64,000 nt of DNA from Methylobacterium sp. SyP6R (GCF_019216885.1 NZ_JAAQRC020000001.1:5645501-5709500), one strand, 5' to 3'. Positions 43,324 to 52,747 are shown, numbered from the stretch's first letter. The notes: generated by a model not told the origin, from the sequence alone. Program-made: numbers and translations.

Positions 43324-44472
43324 ATGGCGGAACTCAGCCGTCCGGATCTCGATTACCGCCTGAAGCAGCAGAAGATCCTGTCCGAATTCGGCGTCGAGGC
43401 CCTGCGCGCCGACGATCTCGGCCGGCTGCTGCAACGCGCCACCGAACTCTGCGCGGACGGGATGTCGGCGCAGTTCTGCAAGGCGCTCGAATACAAGCCC
43501 GGCCGCGACACGCTCCTGGTCATCGCGGGCGTCGGCTGGGGGCCGAACGTCGTCGGCCACGCCACCGTCGGCGCCGATCTCGCCTCTCCGGCAGGCTACG
43601 CCCTCAAGACCGGGCAGCCGGTGATCTCGAACCACCTCGAGAACGAGCACCGCTTCCGCACCCCCCAGCTGATGGCCGATCACGGCGTGCGCCGGGCGCT
43701 CAACGTGCTGATCCGCAACCGCGAGGGCGATTTCGGGGTGCTGGAGGTCGACGACACCCGCGAGGGCCAGTTCGACGAGGCCGACATCGCCTTCATGCAG
43801 GGCTTCGCCAACCTGCTCGGCGGCGCCATCGAGCGCCAGCGCTCGGAAGCCCGCCTCCAGGCCGCCCTGGACCGGCAGGAACTGCTCACCCGGGAGATGA
43901 GCCACCGGGTCAAGAACAGCCTTGCCACCGTGGCCGGCCTGCTCTCGCTCCAGGCCCGGACCACCGAGGACCAGCAGGCGCGCGACGCCCTGGCGGATGC
44001 CCGCTCGCGGGTCGAGGCGGTGGCGCAGGTCCACGACCAGCTCTGGCGTCAGCCCGACCTCGCGGCGGTGGAACTGTCGGGCTTCCTCGGCTCCCTGTGC
44101 GGGAAGCTGCGGGAGAGCGCGCCCGGCCACGCCATCACCTGCGAGGCCCCCGCCATGCCGATCCCGGCCGACCTCGCGATCCCGCTGGGCCTGTTCGTCA
44201 ACGAACTGGTCACCAACGCGATCAAGTACGCCTATCCGGGCGGCCACGGCCCGGTGCGGGTCGCGGCCGTGCCCGAGGGCGAGGGCCGGGTCCGCCTCGG
44301 CGTTTCGGATGACGGCGTCGGCCTGCCGGACGGGTTCGACACGGGGGCCGCGCGCCGCAGCCTCGGCATGCGGGTGATCCATGGTCTTGCCCGCCAGCTC
44401 GGCGGCGAACTCACCGTCACGGGCAAGGGCGGCGCCTGTTTCGCCCTGACGGTGAATCTCGCGGTGCCGTAG
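43324..44472 (+). CDS. GAF-domain histidine kinase of the HisKA_2/HWE type
   Basis: 382 residues. A GAF domain (about 20-180; ELCADGMSAQFCKALEY, GVLEVDD) precedes a HisKA_2 dimerisation domain with His194 in REMSHRVKNSLATVAGLL and an HATPase with FVNELVTNAIKYAYP and GVSDDGVGLP. It is soluble and lacks membrane segments. Kinases of this group often act in the general stress response or light/redox sensing in alphaproteobacteria. The ATG at 43324 follows AGGACAGG, somewhat upstream. No cognate receiver is adjacent. Confidence 0.9.
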   Translation: MAELSRPDLDYRLKQQKILSEFGVEALRADDLGRLLQRATELCADGMSAQFCKALEYKPGRDTLLVIAGVGWGPNVVGHATVGADLASPAGYALKTGQPVISNHLENEHRFRTPQLMADHGVRRALNVLIRNREGDFGVLEVDDTREGQFDEADIAFMQGFANLLGGAIERQRSEARLQAALDRQELLTREMSHRVKNSLATVAGLLSLQARTTEDQQARDALADARSRVEAVAQVHDQLWRQPDLAAVELSGFLGSLCGKLRESAPGHAITCEAPAMPIPADLAIPLGLFVNELVTNAIKYAYPGGHGPVRVAAVPEGEGRVRLGVSDDGVGLPDGFDTGAARRSLGMRVIHGLARQLGGELTVTGKGGACFALTVNLAVP

Positions 44473-44666
44473 CCGGTCCCTGAGGATTTTTCAGAGCCGT
44501 CACGGCGAGCCGCTTCCCACGGCCGCGCGTCTTGCACTACGCTTGCGGCAGCGCTGCCGCTTCGCCACGCCAAAAGGCGGAGCGGCGCGACGGGGGCCGG
44601 AGAACCGGCCCCGCCTCGAACAAGCCCGGGCATCAGATCCGGGCAGATCCCGAAGGGCAGGAAACG

Positions 44667-46019
44667 ATGGGCGAGATTTCTCGCGGCGGCCCGAGCCGTC
44701 GCAGCCTCCTGGCATCCGGCGCCGCCGCGGCCGGTCTCGGGATGATCGGCGCAGGATCCCTGAACATTCGACCGGCCTTCGCGGCCGTGGACTGGAAGAA
44801 GCACGCCGGCACCACCCTCGAGGTCAACCTGATCAAGGGCCCGCGCGGCGACCTGCTCCACCGCAGCGCCGCCGAGTTCACGGCGCTCACCGGGATCAAG
44901 GTCTCCTCCGAGGTGATCCCCGAGCAGCAGCAGCGCCAGAAGATCGTCATCGAGCTGACCTCGGGCCGGCCGAGCTTCGACGTGGTGCATCTGAGCTACC
45001 ACGTGCAGAAGCGCCAGTTCGACAAGGCCGGCTGGCTCGCCGACCTCTCCGGGTTCATGAAGGACCCGAACCTGACCGAACCCTCCCTGAAGGAGGCCGA
45101 TTTCAGCAATGCGGGTCTGCAATATGCCAAGACCCCGAACGGCGAGATGCGCTCGCTGCCGCTCTCGGTCGATTACTTCATTCTGTACTGGAACAAGGAA
45201 CTGTTCCAGAAGAAGAACGTCGCTTATCCCGAAACCTTCGACGACATGATGCGGGCGGCCGAGACCCTGACCGACCCGAAGGCCGGCACCTACGGCTTCG
45301 TCGGCCGGGGCTTGCGCAACGCCAACATGGCCTTGTGGGGGGCATTCTTCCTCGCCTATGGCGGCCGCTTCCTCGACGACAAGGGCAACCTGCTGATCGA
45401 CGGCCCGGAGGCCGTGGAGGCGACCAAGCTCTACCAGCGCCTGCTGACCAAGACCGCGCCCCCCGGCGTCGTCGGTTTCAACTGGATGGAGTCGATGGCG
45501 GCCTTCACGCAAGGGCGGGCCGCGATGTGGCTCGACGGCGTCGGCTGGGCGCCGCCGCTCGAAGACCCGAACGCCTCCCGCGTCGTCGGCAAGGTCGGCT
45601 ACGCGGTGGTGCCGAAGGGACCGAAGGACCACGCCTCGGCGACCTACGGCGACGGCATCGGCGTTGCGGCGGCGAGTTCCAAGAAGGAGGCGGGCTACCT
45701 CTACTGCCAATGGGCGGTGTCGAAGCTGATGGGCGGGCGCCTGCTCCAGGCGGGCGGCGGCGTGCCGTTCCGCGATTCGATCCTCAGCGACGCGGAGGTC
45801 CAGCAGGGCGTGAAGATGCCGCGCGAGTGGCTCGATTCGGTGATCGGCTCGGCCAAGATCAGCAAGCTCGGCCTGCCGGTCGTGGTGCCGGTGGCGGAGT
45901 TCCGCGACATCGTCGGCTCCGCCGTCACCGCCACCCTGTCGGGGGCCGATCCGGCGGTCGAGCTGAAGAAGGCGGCCGAGCAGTACCGGCCGATCCTCGA
46001 GCGCAGCGAGAAGGCCTGA
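44667..46019 (+). CDS. Tat-exported sugar-type ABC substrate-binding protein
   Basis: 450 residues with a twin-arginine leader (PSRRSLLASGAAAAGLGM) and mature family 1 extracellular solute-binding body (EVNLIKGPRGDLLHRSAAEF, SGRPSFDVVHLSYHVQ, YGDGIGVAAASSKKEAGY). The target is probably a sugar, polyol or glycerol phosphate. Directly followed by two permease genes; its stop and the next start overlap (TGATG at 46017-46021). The ATG at 44667 follows AGGAAACG. No regulator is adjacent. Confidence 0.9.
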   Translation: MGEISRGGPSRRSLLASGAAAAGLGMIGAGSLNIRPAFAAVDWKKHAGTTLEVNLIKGPRGDLLHRSAAEFTALTGIKVSSEVIPEQQQRQKIVIELTSGRPSFDVVHLSYHVQKRQFDKAGWLADLSGFMKDPNLTEPSLKEADFSNAGLQYAKTPNGEMRSLPLSVDYFILYWNKELFQKKNVAYPETFDDMMRAAETLTDPKAGTYGFVGRGLRNANMALWGAFFLAYGGRFLDDKGNLLIDGPEAVEATKLYQRLLTKTAPPGVVGFNWMESMAAFTQGRAAMWLDGVGWAPPLEDPNASRVVGKVGYAVVPKGPKDHASATYGDGIGVAAASSKKEAGYLYCQWAVSKLMGGRLLQAGGGVPFRDSILSDAEVQQGVKMPREWLDSVIGSAKISKLGLPVVVPVAEFRDIVGSAVTATLSGADPAVELKKAAEQYRPILERSEKA

Positions 46020-46951
46020 TGGCGCGGGCCGGCCTCGCATCGCCAGCGGACGACCTGTCATCGGCCGACGAGGCCGTGCCCGCCCGCTGGCGCCCCCCGG
46101 GCTACTGGCCCTTCGTGGTGCCGGCCCTCGTCGTCGTCGTCGGGGTGATCGTCTTCCCCTGGGCCTTCACCCTGTGGATGAGCGTGCATGAATGGAAGGT
46201 CGGCGCGGCGCCGGCCTTCGTCGGCCTCTCCAACTACACGCGGCTGCCGACCGATCCGCGCTTCCTCGATGCGGTGTGGCAGACGCTGGTCTATACCGCG
46301 CTCTCGGTGGTGCTGCCGCTCATCCTCGGAACGCTGGCGGCCTGCGTGTTCCACGCCAAGTTCCCGTTGCGCGGCTTCCTGCGCGGCGTGTTCATCCTGC
46401 CGATGATGGCGACCCCCGTCGCCATCGCGCTGGTCTGGACCATGATGTTCCACCCCCAGCTCGGGGTGCTGAACTATCTCCTGTCGCTTGTCGGCATTCC
46501 CCCCCAGCTCTGGGTGTTCCATCCGGCGACCGTGATCCCGTCGCTGGTGCTGGTCGAGACCTGGCAATGGACGCCGCTCGTGATGCTGATCGTGCTCGGC
46601 GGCCTCGCGGCTTTGCCCACCGAGCCCTACGAGAGCGCGCAGATCGACGGCGCCTCGATCTGGCAGATGTTCCGCCACATCACCCTGCCGCTGGTCGCCC
46701 CGTTCCTGTTCGTCGCCGCGATGATCCGGATGATCGACGCGGTGAAGAGCTTCGACATCATCTTCGCCATTACCCAAGGCGGACCAGGCACCGCCTCGGA
46801 GACGATCAACATCTATCTCTACAGTGTCGCCTTCGCCTATTACGACGTGGGCTACGGCTCGGCGATCGCCGTGGTGTTCTTCCTCCTCATCATCGCGCTC
46901 GCCGCCGCCCTGCTGGTGGTCCGCAAGCGCACGCAAGGGGCGGTGGCATGA
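46019..46951 (+). CDS. ABC sugar permease, MalF-type
   Basis: 310 residues, six helices, with the EAA coupling loop (YESAQIDGASIWQMFRHITLPLVAP). The N-terminal 25 residues are a charged cytoplasmic tail. Start overlaps the binding-protein stop by one base; the end overlaps the second permease by 4 nt. It forms the membrane channel with its partner. Confidence 0.93.
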   Translation: MARAGLASPADDLSSADEAVPARWRPPGYWPFVVPALVVVVGVIVFPWAFTLWMSVHEWKVGAAPAFVGLSNYTRLPTDPRFLDAVWQTLVYTALSVVLPLILGTLAACVFHAKFPLRGFLRGVFILPMMATPVAIALVWTMMFHPQLGVLNYLLSLVGIPPQLWVFHPATVIPSLVLVETWQWTPLVMLIVLGGLAALPTEPYESAQIDGASIWQMFRHITLPLVAPFLFVAAMIRMIDAVKSFDIIFAITQGGPGTASETINIYLYSVAFAYYDVGYGSAIAVVFFLLIIALAAALLVVRKRTQGAVA

Positions 46952-47772
46952 ACTGGCGCTGGCTCCTCAAGCAGGCCGCCCTGCTCTTCGCCGTCCTGGT
47001 CATCGTCTCGCCGGTGATCCTGTTCTTCGTCTGGATGCTGTCGCTCTCGGTCAAGTACGAGATCGACAACGCCGCCTATCCACCGGTGCTGATCCCCGAG
47101 CGCTTCGCCTGGAAGAACTACACCGACGTCCTCGAATCGAACCGGTTCTCGACCTATTTCGTCAACAGCCTGCTGGTCACCGGTACGGCGACCTTGCTCG
47201 CGCTCCTCGTCGGGGTGCCGGCGGGCTACGGCATCGCCCGGATGAAGGCCGCCAAGGCCGCAGTCGTGATCCTGGTCGCCCGCATCACCCCGGGCCTGTC
47301 CTACCTGATCCCGCTCTTCCTGCTGTTCCAGTGGCTCGGGCTCCTCGGCACCCTCTGGCCGCAGATCATCATCCACCTCGTCGTCACGGTGCCGATCGTG
47401 ATCTGGATCATGATCGGGTATTTCGAGACGACGCCGCTGGAACTGGAGGAGGCGGCGGTGATCGACGGCGCCAGCCGCTGGCAGGTCTTTCGCTACGTCG
47501 CGCTGCCGATCGCCAAGCCCGGCATCGCCGTGGCGATGATCCTGGCGGTGATCTTCTCCTGGAACAACTTCGTCTTCGGCATCGTGCTCGCCGGGCGCGA
47601 GACCCGCACCCTGCCGGTCGCGGTCTACAACATGATCTCGTTCGACCAGCTGAGCTGGGGGCCGCTCGCGGCGGCGGCGCTGATCGTGACGCTGCCGGTG
47701 CTGGTGCTGACGGTCTTCGCCCAGCGCCAGATCGTCGCCGGGCTGACGGCCGGGGCGGTGAAGGGCGGGTGA
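46948..47772 (+). CDS. ABC sugar permease, MalG-type
   Basis: 274 residues, six helices, with the EAA coupling loop (LELEEAAVIDGASRWQVFRYVALPIAKPG). It is the second half of the importer. No ATPase gene follows: the next 200 bp are non-coding and then comes an acyl-CoA synthetase gene with its own promoter. A shared ATPase encoded elsewhere must energise the system. Confidence 0.93.
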   Translation: MNWRWLLKQAALLFAVLVIVSPVILFFVWMLSLSVKYEIDNAAYPPVLIPERFAWKNYTDVLESNRFSTYFVNSLLVTGTATLLALLVGVPAGYGIARMKAAKAAVVILVARITPGLSYLIPLFLLFQWLGLLGTLWPQIIIHLVVTVPIVIWIMIGYFETTPLELEEAAVIDGASRWQVFRYVALPIAKPGIAVAMILAVIFSWNNFVFGIVLAGRETRTLPVAVYNMISFDQLSWGPLAAAALIVTLPVLVLTVFAQRQIVAGLTAGAVKGG

Positions 47773-47795
47773 GGGGGATCATTCATCCTCCATCC

Positions 47796-47834
47796 GTCCC
47801 ACCCGCGACCTCAGGATGAGGTCGCGGATGGGAC
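47796..47834. repeat. Short palindrome of the ACCTCAGGATGAGGT family
   Basis: GTCCCACCCGCGACCTC...GAGGTCGCGGATGGGAC folds nearly perfectly around AGGAT. It belongs with 10930-10966 and forms the outer part of the composites at 49656 and 61419. It lies after the ABC permease gene. Confidence 0.7.
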
Positions 47835-47900
47835 GCGGACATGGTCATGATTGCACGCGCCCCCCTGCTATCCCGGTCGCGCATCCCGCCCCCACCCGTG

Positions 47901-47933
47901 TTGACACCCAAAAACGAATGAACGATCGTTTCA
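47901..47933 (+). promoter_or_regulatory. Candidate promoter with TetR-type operator ahead of acyl-CoA synthetase
   Basis: TTGACA at 47901-47906 is a perfect -35. The 10-bp palindrome AACGATCGTT (47921-47930) covers the expected -10 position (about 47924-47929) and is flanked by TG and TCA, resembling operators of TetR-type repressors that sense acyl-CoA. It lies 52 bp ahead of the start codon. No regulator gene is adjacent, so the binding protein is unknown. Confidence 0.5.
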
Positions 47934-47984
47934 ATCGAAGGACCGCCGAACGGTCCACGTAACGATCACGGGTGGAACACGCCG

Positions 47985-49598
47985 ATGCTGCAGCGCGCGG
48001 ACACCTATGCCGATTTGGTGAAGAATTTCCGCTGGCGGATCCCGGCCCGCTACAACATCGGCACAGACGTCTGCGACCGGCACGCCCCGGGCAACCCGCT
48101 CGCGCTGATCCATCTCGACCACGACGGCGCCGTGCAGCGTTACGGCTTCGACGACCTGCGCCGGCTGTCGAACCGCTTCGCCAACGTGCTCGCCGCGCAC
48201 GGCCTCGCCCCCGGAGACCGGATCGGCGTGCTGCTGCCGCAATCGCCCGAGACGGCGATTGCCCACATCACCGGCTTCCGGGCCGGGCTGATCACCATCC
48301 CGCTCTTCGTGCTGTTCGGGCCGGACGCGCTCGCCTACCGCCTCGGCAACAGCGGCGCCAAGGCGGTGGTGACCGATCGGGCCGGGGCCGTGCTGCTGGC
48401 GGGCTTGCGCGACGCGCTCCCCGACCTGGAGCGGGTCTACTGCATCGACGGAGCGGAGGACGGTGCGGAGGACTTCCATGCGCTGTGCGCCCGGGCCTCC
48501 GACGCCTTCACCCCTGTCGACACCGCGGCCGACGACCCGGCGGTCATCATCTACACCTCGGGCACCACCGGCGACCCGAAGGGGGCGCTCCACGCCCATC
48601 GGGTGCTGCTGGGCCATTTGCCGGGGGTCGAGATGCCCCAGCGCTTCCTGCCGCAGCCGGGCGACCGGTTCTGGACCCCGGCGGACTGGGCCTGGATCGG
48701 CGGCCTCCTCGACGTGCTGCTGCCGGCCCTGCATCACGGCGTCCCGGTCGTCTCCCATCGGGCAAAAAAGTTCGATCCGGAGGCGGCGTTCCGGCTGATG
48801 GCCGGTCAGGAGGTCCGCAACGTCTTCCTGCCGCCCACCGCCATGAAGATGATGCGCCAGACCCGCGCGACGCCCTATCCGGGCCTGAACCTCCGCTCGG
48901 TCGGCAGCGGCGGCGAGAGCCTGGGGGCGGAGATGCTGGCCTGGGGCGAGACGGTGCTCGGCGTGCCGATCAACGAGTTCTACGGCCAGACCGAGTGCAA
49001 CCTCGTCGTCTCCTCCTGCGCCGACCTGTTTCCGGCCCGGCCCGGCGCCATGGGCAAGCCGGTCCCGGGCCACGATGTCCGCATCATCGACGGGGAGGGG
49101 GGCGAGGTGCCGGACGGCACGACCGGCCACATCGCGGTGCGTCGGCCCGACCCGGTGATGTTCCTCGGCTACTGGCAGAACCCGGAGGCCACGGCGAAGA
49201 AATTCGTCGGCGACTGGCTGATCACCGGCGATCTCGGCCGGCGCGACCCGGACGGCTTCCTGTGGTTCGTCGGCCGCGACGACGACGTCATCACCTCGTC
49301 CGGCTACCGGATCGGGCCGGGCGAGATCGAGGATTGCCTGCTTCGCCACCCCGCCGTCGCGCTGTGCGGCGTCGTCGGCGTGCCGGACCCGGTCCGGACC
49401 GAGGCGGTGAAGGCCTTCATCGTGCTCAAGGACGGCGTCGCGGGCACGCCGGACTTAGGACGCGAGATCCAGGATTTCGTCCGCACCCGTCTCGCCGCCC
49501 ACGAATACCCGCGCCACGTCGCCTTCGTGGAGGAACTGCCGATGACCGCGACGGGCAAGATCATCCGGCGAGCGCTCAGGGAGCGGGGAGGGGCGTGA
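47985..49598 (+). CDS. Acyl-CoA synthetase, acetyl-/medium-chain AMP-forming type
   Basis: This 537-residue AMP-binding enzyme activates a carboxylic acid to its CoA thioester. The P-loop is IIYTSGTTGDPKG, followed by FYGQTECN, the hinge GDLGRRDPDGFLWFVGRDDDVITSSGYRIGP, and the catalytic Lys in TATGKIIRRALRER. The N-terminus and the linker pattern FRWRIPARYNIGTDVCDRH resemble acetyl-/propionyl-/medium-chain acyl-CoA synthetases. The substrate is not decided by sequence. It has its own promoter. Confidence 0.9.
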   Translation: MLQRADTYADLVKNFRWRIPARYNIGTDVCDRHAPGNPLALIHLDHDGAVQRYGFDDLRRLSNRFANVLAAHGLAPGDRIGVLLPQSPETAIAHITGFRAGLITIPLFVLFGPDALAYRLGNSGAKAVVTDRAGAVLLAGLRDALPDLERVYCIDGAEDGAEDFHALCARASDAFTPVDTAADDPAVIIYTSGTTGDPKGALHAHRVLLGHLPGVEMPQRFLPQPGDRFWTPADWAWIGGLLDVLLPALHHGVPVVSHRAKKFDPEAAFRLMAGQEVRNVFLPPTAMKMMRQTRATPYPGLNLRSVGSGGESLGAEMLAWGETVLGVPINEFYGQTECNLVVSSCADLFPARPGAMGKPVPGHDVRIIDGEGGEVPDGTTGHIAVRRPDPVMFLGYWQNPEATAKKFVGDWLITGDLGRRDPDGFLWFVGRDDDVITSSGYRIGPGEIEDCLLRHPAVALCGVVGVPDPVRTEAVKAFIVLKDGVAGTPDLGREIQDFVRTRLAAHEYPRHVAFVEELPMTATGKIIRRALRERGGA

Positions 49599-49655
49599 CG
49601 ATCGTCCCGGCCTCATGATCGCTCCATATCGGAGGCTAACAAGAGAATTCTGCCC

Positions 49656-49806
49656 CCCATCCGCGACCTCATCCTGAGGCGTTAGCCGATTGAAAATCGG
49701 CTGACCTCGAAGGAGGGCTCCAGGAATCGCTGAGACCTCTGGAGCCCTCCTTCGAGGTCAGTCCATCTGCGATGGAATGACACCTCAGGATGAGGTCGCG
49801 GGTGGG
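49656..49806. repeat. Composite inverted repeat (nested palindromes)
   Basis: The outer arms CCCATCCGCGACCTCATCC-TGAGG (49656-49679) and their near-complement (49783-49806) enclose inner perfect 21-bp arms at 49703-49723 and 49739-49759 (GACCTCGAAGG...CTCCAG). A small GCCGATTGAAAATCGGC hairpin lies between. It fills most of the gap between the acyl-CoA synthetase and the LivK-type gene. A related, more decayed composite is at 61419-61577. Confidence 0.85.
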
Positions 49807-49950
49807 TTCGAGGGCCTGAATCGAGCAATCAGGCTCTCAGACACACGCCGCCATCCTGGATTTCGCTGCGCGGCCCCGGGATGACGACGGAGATTCATGG
49901 AGCATCCGGCGACCAACGACCGGATGCGGCGACACCACCGGGAGGACACC

Positions 49951-51174
49951 ATGCCGATACGCCATCTCCGCCGACCGTTTCGCATCCTGGCGCTCGCCGC
50001 CGCCTCCCTCCTCACCCTCGCCCAGGCCCAGGCCGCCTCGACCCGCGTCACCCTGGGCGTGCTGAACGACCGCGCCGGGCCCTATTCCGACCTCGCCGGC
50101 GAGGGCTCGGTGGTGGCGGCCGAGATGGCGGCGTCCGACTTCAAGGCGCAGAACCCGGACTTCGACATCCGGGTCCTGTCGGCCGACCACCAGAACAAGC
50201 CGGATGTCGGCGCCGGCATCGTGCGCCAGTGGATCGACCGCGACGACCTCGACGTGGTGCTCGACGTGCCGTTCTCCTCCGTGGCGCTCGCCGTGCACCA
50301 GATCGTGCGCGAGAAGAACCGGCTGATGATCAATTCGGGCGCCGGCGCCTCGGAGATCACCGGCGCGCTCTGCTCGCCCAACACCATCCACTGGACCTAC
50401 GACACCTGGGCGCTCGCCAACGGCACCGGCGGCGCGATGGTGCGCTCGGGCGGCGATACCTGGTTCTTCATCACCGCCGACTACGCCTTCGGCAAGGCGC
50501 TGGAGCGCGACGTGTCGGAGGTGGTGGAGCGCAACGGCGGCAAGGTGCTGGGCTCGGTCCGCCATCCGGTCGCGGCCAACGACTTTTCCTCGTTCCTGAT
50601 CCAGGCGCAGGGCTCGAAGGCCAAGGTGGTCGGGCTGGCCAATGCCGGCAGCGACACGATCAACACCATCAAGCAGGGCGCCGAGTTCGGCGTCGCGGAG
50701 GGCGGGCAGCGCCTCGCCGGCCTGCTTGTCTTCCTGAGCGACGTGCATTCCCTGGGCCTCAAGGTGGCCCAGGGCCTGGTGCTGACGGAGGCCTTCTACT
50801 GGGACCTCGACGACGGCACCCGTGCCTGGTCGCGCCGCTTCGCCGAGCGCCACAAGGGCCGCATGCCGACCATGGTCCAGGCCGGCGTGTATTCGGGCAT
50901 GATGCACTACCTCAAGGCCGTGAAGGCGACCGGCAGCAAGGACCCCGCCACGGTGACCGCCGAGATGCGGAGGGCGCCCGCGGAGGACCCGCTGTTCGGC
51001 CGCTCCGAGGTGCGGGCCGACGGGCGGGTGACCCATCCGATGTACCTGTTCGAGGTGAAGAAGCCCTCGGAGTCGAAGGGCCCCTGGGACTATTACCGCC
51101 TGGTCTCGACCATCCCCGCCGACCAGGCCTTCCGGCCGCTCAAGAGCGGCCACTGCCCGCTGGTGACACCATGA
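49951..51174 (+). CDS. LivK-type ABC substrate-binding protein
   Basis: 407 residues with a signal peptide (LLTLAQAQA before AST at about residue 29) and a periplasmic binding protein type 1 fold as in branched-chain amino-acid receptors: LGVLNDRAGPYSDLAGEGSV, LSADHQNKPDVGAGIVRQWID, AGASEITGALCSPNT, FFITADYAFGKALE. Ligand unknown: amino acid, amide or aromatic. The ATG at 49951 follows GGAGGACACC. No permease or ATPase is adjacent; instead a glutathione transferase overlaps its end by 4 nt, an unusual pairing. Confidence 0.88.
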   Translation: MPIRHLRRPFRILALAAASLLTLAQAQAASTRVTLGVLNDRAGPYSDLAGEGSVVAAEMAASDFKAQNPDFDIRVLSADHQNKPDVGAGIVRQWIDRDDLDVVLDVPFSSVALAVHQIVREKNRLMINSGAGASEITGALCSPNTIHWTYDTWALANGTGGAMVRSGGDTWFFITADYAFGKALERDVSEVVERNGGKVLGSVRHPVAANDFSSFLIQAQGSKAKVVGLANAGSDTINTIKQGAEFGVAEGGQRLAGLLVFLSDVHSLGLKVAQGLVLTEAFYWDLDDGTRAWSRRFAERHKGRMPTMVQAGVYSGMMHYLKAVKATGSKDPATVTAEMRRAPAEDPLFGRSEVRADGRVTHPMYLFEVKKPSESKGPWDYYRLVSTIPADQAFRPLKSGHCPLVTP

Positions 51175-51833
51175 AGCTGCATCATTGCGTCGGCGCCCGC
51201 TCGTTCCGGCCGCTCTGGGCCCTGGAGGCGCTGGATCTGCCCTACGAACTGGCGATGCTGCCGTTCCCGCCGCGGGTCCGTGCCAAGGAGTACTTCGCCC
51301 TCAACCCCCTCGGGACGATCCCGCTCTTCGAGGACGGCGAGACGCGGATGACCGAATCGGCGGCGATCTGCGAGTACCTCGCGGCGCGCCACGGCGCCGG
51401 GGGGCTCGGCGTGGGCTCCGACGAGGCGGAATACGGCCGCTACCTCAACGCGCTGCATTTCGGCGAGGCGACCCTGACCTTCCCGCAGACCCTGGTTCTG
51501 CGCTACGGCCGGTTCGAGCCGCCCGAGCGGCGCAATCCCGGCCTCGTCGAGGACTATTCCCGCTGGTTCCTGTCGCGGCTCAAGGGCTTCGGCGTGGGTC
51601 TGGGCGATCGCCGCTTCGTCTGCGCCGGCCGCTTCACCGCCGCCGACATCAGCATCGGCTACGCCCTGATGCTGGCCGAGTTCGCCGGGCTCGCCGACGA
51701 GCTGCCGGACTTCGCTCGCGCCTACTGGGCCGGGCTGAAGGAGGAGCCGTCCTATGCTCGGGCGCTGGCGGCCGAGCGGGCGGCGGCGGAGGCGCAGGGC
51801 GTGTCGCCGGTGCCCTCGCCGCTGGGCGGCTGA
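51171..51833 (+). CDS. Glutathione S-transferase family protein
   Basis: 220 residues: a thioredoxin-like N-terminal domain (MKLHHCVGARSFRPLWALEAL, NPLGTIPLFEDGETRMTESAAIC with the cis-Pro) and an all-helical C-terminal domain (FTAADISIGYALMLAEF). It conjugates glutathione or isomerises a substrate. Starts within the stop of the binding-protein gene (ATGA at 51171-51174). The combination suggests joint uptake and modification of one xenobiotic or aromatic acid; this is an inference. Confidence 0.9.
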   Translation: MKLHHCVGARSFRPLWALEALDLPYELAMLPFPPRVRAKEYFALNPLGTIPLFEDGETRMTESAAICEYLAARHGAGGLGVGSDEAEYGRYLNALHFGEATLTFPQTLVLRYGRFEPPERRNPGLVEDYSRWFLSRLKGFGVGLGDRRFVCAGRFTAADISIGYALMLAEFAGLADELPDFARAYWAGLKEEPSYARALAAERAAAEAQGVSPVPSPLGG

Positions 51834-51854
51834 CGTCCGCCGGCCCGTGCGGTT

Positions 51855-51868
51855 TTGATCCAGCACAA
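51855..51868. promoter_or_regulatory. FNR/FixK box upstream of usp
   Basis: TTGATCCAGCACAA, one base different from the perfect sites elsewhere, centred about 70 nt ahead of the usp ATG at 51932. Confidence 0.7.
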
Positions 51869-51931
51869 GGCCGGGCCGGCGGCGATCGAAATAGTCTTCC
51901 CGACGATCACGCCGCGATCCCGGGTTCTCAG

Positions 51932-52744
51932 ATGTCCATCGCCAGCATCATGGTCTCTCTCGACCTCGGACGGAGCGCGGGCGACCGCGTCCGTCTCGCG
52001 GCCGATCTCGCCGGCCGGTTCGAGGCCGGCCTCATCGGCATCGCCGCCCGGACCATCGACACGCCGGCGCCGGTCGGCGACATCCTGGAGGCGCAGGACG
52101 CCTATGCCGAGGAGCGGGCCGCCCTGGTCGACGACCTGGCGGAGGCCCGGACAATCTTCGCGCGGAGTTCCGGCTCGGCGCTCCGCACCGAATGGCGGCA
52201 GATCGAGGCCGGGCCCGAGGCTTTCCTGGTCCGGCAGGCGCGGGGAGCGGACCTCGTGGTGGTCGGGCGCGACCCGCGCGGGGACGGCGCTGGCGCGCTC
52301 GGGGCCGCGCCCGGTCCCGTGCTGATGGAGGTCGGCCGCCCGGTCCTGGTCGTGCCGCCGGGGATCGATCGCCTCGCGGCCGCCCGCATCGTCGTCGCCT
52401 GGAAGGACGCCCCCGAGGCGCGCCGCGCGGTGACGGCCGCCCTGCCGTTCATCACCCGCGCCGATCAGGTCTTCGTCGTCGGCGTCGGTCGCGAGGCCTC
52501 CCACGAGGGCGCCGGGGAGGTGGCGGACCTCCTGGCCCGCCACGGCGCGCACGTCACCGCGCATGCGCTCGAAGCGCCCAACCGGACCGTTGCCGGCGAG
52601 ATCCTGCACTTTTCCGAGCGTCACGACGCGGATCTCGTGGTGATGGGCGGCTACGGGCATGCGCGGCTGCGCGAATGGCTCCTGGGCGGCGTGACCCGGG
52701 ACATCCTCCAGGATGCGCCGCTCTGCTGTCTGATGTGCCACTGA
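51932..52744 (+). CDS. Universal stress protein (tandem UspA domains)
   Basis: 270 residues, paralogous to the proteins at 18694 and 21352 ([75 protein letters not shown]). An FNR/FixK box is upstream and the Fe-S FNR gene is convergent with only a 3-bp gap between stops. Thus the gene is both neighbour and likely target of the regulator. Confidence 0.9.
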   Translation: MSIASIMVSLDLGRSAGDRVRLAADLAGRFEAGLIGIAARTIDTPAPVGDILEAQDAYAEERAALVDDLAEARTIFARSSGSALRTEWRQIEAGPEAFLVRQARGADLVVVGRDPRGDGAGALGAAPGPVLMEVGRPVLVVPPGIDRLAAARIVVAWKDAPEARRAVTAALPFITRADQVFVVGVGREASHEGAGEVADLLARHGAHVTAHALEAPNRTVAGEILHFSERHDADLVVMGGYGHARLREWLLGGVTRDILQDAPLCCLMCH

Positions 52745-52747
52745 CGC

